Part shown: one piece after another, positions 14,101 through 17,427 of the stretch
How positions within the stretch are numbered: position 1 is the first letter of the stretch
How the letters are laid out: every line of letters begins with the position of its first letter
Assembly (NCBI GenBank): GCA_946538475.1
Contig: CAMNGN010000024.1
Span: 1 to 17,427 of the forward strand
Direction: 5' to 3'
Length of the DNA: 17,427 nt
Source: an uncultured Blautia sp.
Lineage (GTDB): Bacteria > Bacillota > Clostridia > Lachnospirales > Lachnospiraceae
Program-made: the position numbers and the translations under genes
The notes under the pieces: generated by a model
Told to the model about the DNA's origin: nothing
Databases searched by the model: none
The model's input: the letters and a program-made list of their open reading frames with translations, nothing else

Positions 14101-15383
14101 GTTTCGGCAAGGGCAAAAAAGTGCCTCATATTAGGAAGATCTGTCAGCTTATCGTGGTTGAGCTGATGATTCAGATCATCAATACTGTGCCGGATCTGAT
14201 CTCTCATCCGCGTAAATGCATCGGTCAGGGTTCCGATCTCATTTTTTCCCCGATAATTCAGATCCACATCATAATCCGCATCGGCCAGCTTGCGGGAGGC
14301 ATCCGTCAGCTGCTTCAGCGGATTGGTGATAACCCGCATGATAAGCAGTGTCATGATTACAAAGATGATGATGACTGCCACCGAAATGATCAGAATAGCT
14401 CTTATCAGTCCGGTCCGGGATGCATTGATCTCCCGGGCAGGCGCGACACTGATCAGCTTCATGCCATTGGACATTGTGGAGAAAGACATCTGTTTCTCTT
14501 CTCCATCTTTGGTGTAGCGAATTAAAGTGTCTCCGCTATTATCGGTTTGGAGTATCTCAGAGGATATACTGAGGCCAAGCTCGTTCAGATTGCCGGATAT
14601 GGAAAGATCCGGGTGATAGATCACACGCCCTTCCGTGTCCGCAAGGCATACATAGCCCGAATCGTATACGTGAATGCCGCTGATCTGAGCTACCAGCGTT
14701 TCACACGGAATGTCCATCCCCATTACTCCGATCAGCATTCCGGATTTATATATCGGTACAAAATACGAGCAGATCCACTCTGCATTCCCTGCAGCTTCTC
14801 TGTACGGTCCTATCCAGGCAGGGCGTCCTTTTTCAATAGCTGTTTCATACCAGGTAGCATTCAAGGTATCCGACTGCGCCAGGTGCTGTATATCCTGCAG
14901 AGGCTGCTCGATAAACCCGGTTTTTCCCTTTTTCATGTAGTAAAAGCCGCATTGATCTATGGTGATTCCCGGGTCGATGTAATAGTAATATGCCGTCACG
15001 CCCTGAGTATAATCAGCAACACCGGCGAAGAATTCCTGAAGCTTCCTGCAGTAGCCGTCCACATACCGGTTAAGAGCTGCAATCTGTTCATCCGTCCGGA
15101 CGACAGTCTCTGTTCCGGCTGTGATCGCCCCGCATTCTACCAGAAAAATGCTGTCCAGCTCGTCAACAGCAATGTTGGCAGCAATTTCTACGGACTGCTC
15201 TATGCTCTCAAAATATTTTTCCAGAGATTTCTGTGTATCCCGGTCGATAAGATTCATCACGGCAACGGAGCTTTGATCTGTCTCGTTGCGAATGATCAGG
15301 AAGCTTGCGGCAAAGACAGAAAGGATACTCGTAAGAATCGCCACGATAGTGATTGCCGTGATCGTTGTGCGAATCGAACGCAT
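11187..15383 (-). CDS. Multidomain c-di-GMP phosphodiesterase: dCache-HAMP-GGDEF*-EAL-PAS3-GGDEF*
   Basis: A 1398-residue membrane signalling protein. TM1 is at 7-31, an extracytoplasmic double-Cache sensor at about 35-320, TM2 at 325-349 and HAMP at 350-403. The first GGDEF domain (411-560) has SEDHF (486-490) in place of GGDEF, so it is probably catalytically dead. The EAL domain (about 570-825) keeps the catalytic set: E606-A607-L608, N665, E697, D727-D728, K748, E784 and Q804, so hydrolysis of c-di-GMP to pGpG is expected. Three PAS-like modules follow (about 858-970, 985-1104, 1128-1243); the last two are clearly duplicates (IIVGVSNVDAQM, LIIGVNDIDAQM). The C-terminal GGDEF domain (1262-1398) has EGDRF (1335-1339), also degenerate. 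The start overlaps the stop of the solute-binding lipoprotein gene by one base (TAATG), implying coupled translation and joint function. Confidence 0.93.
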   Translation of the reverse strand: MRSIRTTITAITIVAILTSILSVFAASFLIIRNETDQSSVAVMNLIDRDTQKSLEKYFESIEQSVEIAANIAVDELDSIFLVECGAITAGTETVVRTDEQIAALNRYVDGYCRKLQEFFAGVADYTQGVTAYYYYIDPGITIDQCGFYYMKKGKTGFIEQPLQDIQHLAQSDTLNATWYETAIEKGRPAWIGPYREAAGNAEWICSYFVPIYKSGMLIGVMGMDIPCETLVAQISGIHVYDSGYVCLADTEGRVIYHPDLSISGNLNELGLSISSEILQTDNSGDTLIRYTKDGEEKQMSFSTMSNGMKLISVAPAREINASRTGLIRAILIISVAVIIIFVIMTLLIMRVITNPLKQLTDASRKLADADYDVDLNYRGKNEIGTLTDAFTRMRDQIRHSIDDLNHQLNHDKLTDLPNMRHFFALAETARKQLLSEDLKPVMLYFDIIGLKSINRQYGFEMGDRVILNFAEILARQFGHDRVCRFSEDHFAAVSDEEHVENDLGTVLQACEAANNGKRLAVRIGVYPDSIESIDVNLACDRAKFACDQKKGELESGITYYDEVMLKKGEMYTYIIHNLDRALSEGWVKVYYQPIIRTANGMVCDEEALSRWIDPVLGFISPGEFIPALEESKLIYKLDLYVVDQVLEKMKKQVEAGFPPVPQSVNLSRMDFISCDVVEEIRRRVDGAGISRSMITIEITESVIGGDFDFMKEQVSRFRQLGFPVWMDDFGSGYSSLDVLQQIHFDLIKFDMRFMERFDEGDESRIILTELMNMAIALGTETVCEGVEQLEQVEFLREIGCTRIQGYYYGKPLPFEGIIALTEIGTAPVYENPDEADYYSSIGRINLHDLTAFAKEEDESLNQYFDTLPMSIIEVTGTKARFNRCNRSYRDFLECTIGVNYSTEEIDCENLPAEPGTAVFRTIVQCAKDGNRVITDDKVNEDTVVHTFIRRVAVNPVTGTSAIVLVILAVIKEESSGTNYSRMARAFAADYIDLYYVNLETEQFIKYNPDSYREDLAFERHGTNFFAESRKEAMTQLYKDDRESFVKAFTRENVLSALDGDGKFKLSYRLTMNDNPVYVEMKAVRMPGDNSHIIVGVSNVDAQMREKESLSRLQAEKTIYSRVIALTQGFICIYTIDPDTGRYVEYRASKDYAGLGIPTKGEDFFAQAQKEALRVVYPEDLPKFQMLITRENILEKVQKTGVYSFQYRLMMDGEPRFMSLKAALVKEQDRPVLIIGVNDIDAQMKHEQAYERQLSSARREARLDVLTGVKNRSAYESMSEMLARQDTIRYAIVICRVYGLEWVNESQGRAAGDQLIRDACSVICRTFNHSPVFRVEGDRFAVIAEGHDYEHIDELIAELEEINRKNRETGGVEVPCGMAKYNGTESVTSVFDRAEKLCG

Positions 15384-17050
15384 TATGATTCCCCCTTCCC
15401 GTGTGCGGCGGTGGAATTACTCTCATCAATTGCCACTTCTCGATACATGTTCTTTACCGAACCATTCCAGGAGGAAGTTAGCTCTTGAACCCTCTTTGAT
15501 GTGACATAATAACGCTGTCTGGAAAAGAGAGGGATCCATGCTGCATCTTCCTGTACGATGATCCGTTCCAGATCTCTATATTCCTGTATGCGTTCCTCAG
15601 GATCGGCCATAGTCCGGGCCTTCCGCACCCGTTCCATCACATCCTCCCGTGAATAGCAAAGGCTCCGGAAGGTCGTGTTCTCCCTGTTCCCAAAGAATGT
15701 ATAGATGAAGTTGTCCGGGTCGTTGTAATCTGCCGTCCAAAGCGCAGTATAGCACGCCAGCTTTCCATCTTTGCGAAGGCGCATGAATTCACTTTCGTTA
15801 ATTACATCAATACTCGCATGTATGCCTATCTTCTCCCACATGGAAGCTGCCAGTCTAAGCACAGACAGTTCCCAGCGTGTTGAAGCGGAATTGACGCTTA
15901 TCGTCAGATCGAAGCCATCCGGATAGCCCGCTTCGGTCAGCATACTCTTAGCGCTGTCGGGATCATAGGGGATTTCCGGCAGATCGGGATTAAAGCCGTA
16001 CAATCCATGCGGATAGATACCGTTCTCCACATTCCCCCGACCGCCATAGACTGCAGTCAGAAGAACGGCACGATTCAGTGAAAGCTGCATGGCTTTGCGT
16101 ACACGAACGTCGTTAAGCGGTGCGATAGACTCATTCAGGGCGATATAGGTAATGCCGATACGCTGAACCTGATATAACCTGTCCTGATAAATATCCCCGT
16201 GGTAGAAAAACTCCGCGGAATTGCCCACCTCATCCAGATCCAGTATATCTATTTCGCCTCTTTCAAACATCCTGCGTATTTCCTTGGAATCGGTGATAAA
16301 GCGCAGGTCAAGACCCTCTACGTGAGGTGCTCCCAGCCGGCAGTCCGGGTTTGCGGTGAGCAGGAACCCTTCACCCGGGTTCCATTTCCAAAGGATAAAC
16401 GATCCCGTCCCGATCGTCCATTCCGGGTCCTTCCCGAAACGGTCACCGGCTTCCTCCGTAGTTTCCTTATCCAGAATGGACGCACCCGGCATCGACAGGC
16501 ACGCCAAGAACGCCCCGAAGGGCTTCTCCAGGGTGATGGCAAAATCCAGGTCGTCCAGAATCTTAAAACCTTCAAGAGTGTTCGCCTGCCCCTTCTCCAG
16601 TGCTTCCGCGCCAAGAATATTATCCGCGATATCTCTGTTGCAGGAATTCGGATGGGTCAGCAAACGAATGAAGGTATACTCTACATCTGATGAGGTCAGC
16701 TCCGAACCATTGCTGAATCGGACATTATCAAGCAGATGGAAGGTGTAGGTTCTTCCATCATCCGAGATCTGCCAGGATTCAGCGAGCGAAGGCAGGATTT
16801 CACTCTCTCCTTCAGCATTATTTTCCATCTCAACCAGACGGTTGAACACATTTTGTGCGATTGTATAGTGGATAGAAGTGCATTGAAAATCCACTGTATC
16901 CGGTTCATCCTCTACAGCAACGAGAAATTTTGAGGTATCCGGTTCTGTGCTTGTCTGCTGTACAGTCTTTTCCTGCCGTGATGTACACCCGGTAAAAATA
17001 CACACAGGCAGCAGACACAGGGCAATCATCTTCCTGATCGCTGTTTTCAT
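15383..17050 (-). CDS. Family 5 (OppA/DppA-like) solute-binding lipoprotein
   Basis: A 555-residue extracytoplasmic binding protein, anchored by lipid. The signal ends in IFTGC with Cys22 as lipidation site (Phe at -3 is unusual but tolerated). The family 5 signature spans about 90-127 (LAESWQISDDGRTYTFHLLD, then SDVEYTF). Later family blocks include LNDVRVRKAMQLSLNR (312-327), YDPDSAKSMLTEAGYPDGF (362-380) and DYNDPDNFIYTFFG (441-454). Relatives bind peptides, nickel or other small solutes for ABC importers, but no permease or ATPase gene accompanies it. It is instead joined by TAATG to the dCache/EAL gene, so a sensory role is likely. The start at 17050 has AGGAGG five bases upstream; the ATG at 17071 lies ahead of that site. 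An extended -10 promoter is at 17124-17129. Confidence 0.93.
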   Translation of the reverse strand: MKTAIRKMIALCLLPVCIFTGCTSRQEKTVQQTSTEPDTSKFLVAVEDEPDTVDFQCTSIHYTIAQNVFNRLVEMENNAEGESEILPSLAESWQISDDGRTYTFHLLDNVRFSNGSELTSSDVEYTFIRLLTHPNSCNRDIADNILGAEALEKGQANTLEGFKILDDLDFAITLEKPFGAFLACLSMPGASILDKETTEEAGDRFGKDPEWTIGTGSFILWKWNPGEGFLLTANPDCRLGAPHVEGLDLRFITDSKEIRRMFERGEIDILDLDEVGNSAEFFYHGDIYQDRLYQVQRIGITYIALNESIAPLNDVRVRKAMQLSLNRAVLLTAVYGGRGNVENGIYPHGLYGFNPDLPEIPYDPDSAKSMLTEAGYPDGFDLTISVNSASTRWELSVLRLAASMWEKIGIHASIDVINESEFMRLRKDGKLACYTALWTADYNDPDNFIYTFFGNRENTTFRSLCYSREDVMERVRKARTMADPEERIQEYRDLERIIVQEDAAWIPLFSRQRYYVTSKRVQELTSSWNGSVKNMYREVAIDESNSTAAHGKGES

Positions 17051-17123
17051 GGCGACCTCCTCTCCGGGCACCCTTTCAAGGAATGCCTGAGCTCAGTTTA
17101 CATTATTCGTGATATTTACTTTA

Positions 17124-17132
17124 ATTATACCA
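17124..17132 (-). promoter_or_regulatory. Extended -10 promoter (TGGTATAAT) of the operon
   Basis: A perfect TATAAT preceded by TG one base away on the minus strand, 73 bases before the lipoprotein start. No -35 match at 17-bp spacing, as is usual for extended -10 promoters. The leader contains a small hairpin (GGCA...CCTT/AAGG...TGCC) just ahead of the ribosome site. Confidence 0.6.
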
Positions 17133-17167
17133 TAAATACAGCAAAGGCCATACACTAACCTGATGAA

Positions 17168-17211
17168 TTACCGGCAAAAGCAATGGGGTTCCCCGCCGGT
17201 AAAGTTTTTTT
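17168..17211 (+). terminator. Hairpin with T-tract reading rightward
   Basis: TTACCGGC (17168-17175) pairs with GCCGGTAA (17195-17202), with GGGG-TT-CCCC nested inside, followed by AG and seven T. No plus-strand gene ends just before it, so what it terminates is unclear. A second TTACCGGC at 17241-17248 could compete for the GCCGGTAA arm. Confidence 0.55.
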
Positions 17212-17377
17212 ACCAATGAGCCAATTGTTTCGCATTTAGCTTACCGGCAGCCTTCAATTCGTCAAAACGCGCTTTCAGGCGGCGGAAATCATCCTGGGCA
17301 TTGTCCTTGTAGTTGTTAGAAGCATCCATATTAAGCTTCAGGATCAGATTCTCCAGGTCGCTTTTATTGGTGTTATT
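17210..17377 (-). pseudogene. Fragment of an unrecognised coding sequence
   Basis: An open stretch of 55 codons between in-frame stops, reading SDLENLILKLNMDASNNYKD, then DDFRRLKARFDELKAAGKLN and ending QLAHW. The amphipathic charged pattern looks like a real helical protein start, but the only ATG (17329) has no ribosome site and gives just 39 residues; upstream codons remain protein-like up to a TAA at 17380-17378. I take it as a decayed or truncated gene; a genuine 39-residue protein cannot be excluded. The remaining 50 bases to the window edge show nothing I can support. Confidence 0.4.
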
Positions 17378-17427
17378 TTAAATAAAATACCAACAATCAA
17401 TAAAGAGGTCCGGCATCTACTGCCGAA

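Noticed and set aside
14547..15488. Plus-strand open frame of 313 codons opposite the dCache part of the signalling protein
   Set aside because: Antisense to a clear domain-bearing gene and running across the start of that gene; no protein-like features.

Overview
The window looks like chromosomal DNA of a low-to-mid GC anaerobic Firmicute, most likely a Clostridia member such as Lachnospiraceae. The grounds are AGGAGG-type ribosome binding sites, small Gram-positive-type secreted proteins, a wealth of GGDEF/EAL proteins, and GGAACCGTCCCC-type palindromic repeats of the kind I associate with that group. The placement is inference. I see no tRNA, rRNA, CRISPR array or intact insertion sequence.

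Left part (4-4023, minus strand): a probable operon of recQ, a six-helix membrane protein of unknown function and a zinc-ribbon protein with a PH-like C-terminus. A 27-bp palindromic repeat and its exact inverted copy sit at the recQ/membrane-gene junction and supply the last codons of recQ. Upstream of recQ lie a 61-codon remnant of a MATE-type transporter and a degenerate 61-bp tandem repeat.

Middle (4417-8342): a small secreted protein on the plus strand whose promoter carries two direct repeats 21 bp apart, with a good terminator; a membrane diguanylate cyclase on the minus strand; a DHH/DHHA1 phosphoesterase on the plus strand; and a secreted acidic protein on the minus strand. A perfect CTG-N10-CAG palindrome lies at about -43 of the acidic protein's promoter, directly downstream of a gene for a large STAND-ATPase/LuxR-type regulator (8440-10824). 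This suggests a regulator-target pair.

Right part (11054-17129, minus strand): a two-gene operon with an extended -10 promoter and a strong terminator. The first gene encodes an OppA-like solute-binding lipoprotein. The second, overlapping it by one base (TAATG), encodes a 1398-residue membrane signalling protein: dCache, HAMP, degenerate GGDEF, intact EAL, three PAS-like modules and a second degenerate GGDEF. No transporter permease or ATPase accompanies the binding protein. The best reading is a sensory pair in which an extracytoplasmic binding protein reports ligand to a c-di-GMP phosphodiesterase, comparable in principle to NspS-MbaA of Vibrio cholerae. With the diguanylate cyclase at 4986-6146, the window encodes both synthesis and breakdown of c-di-GMP. 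The right edge holds a gene remnant and competing hairpins.
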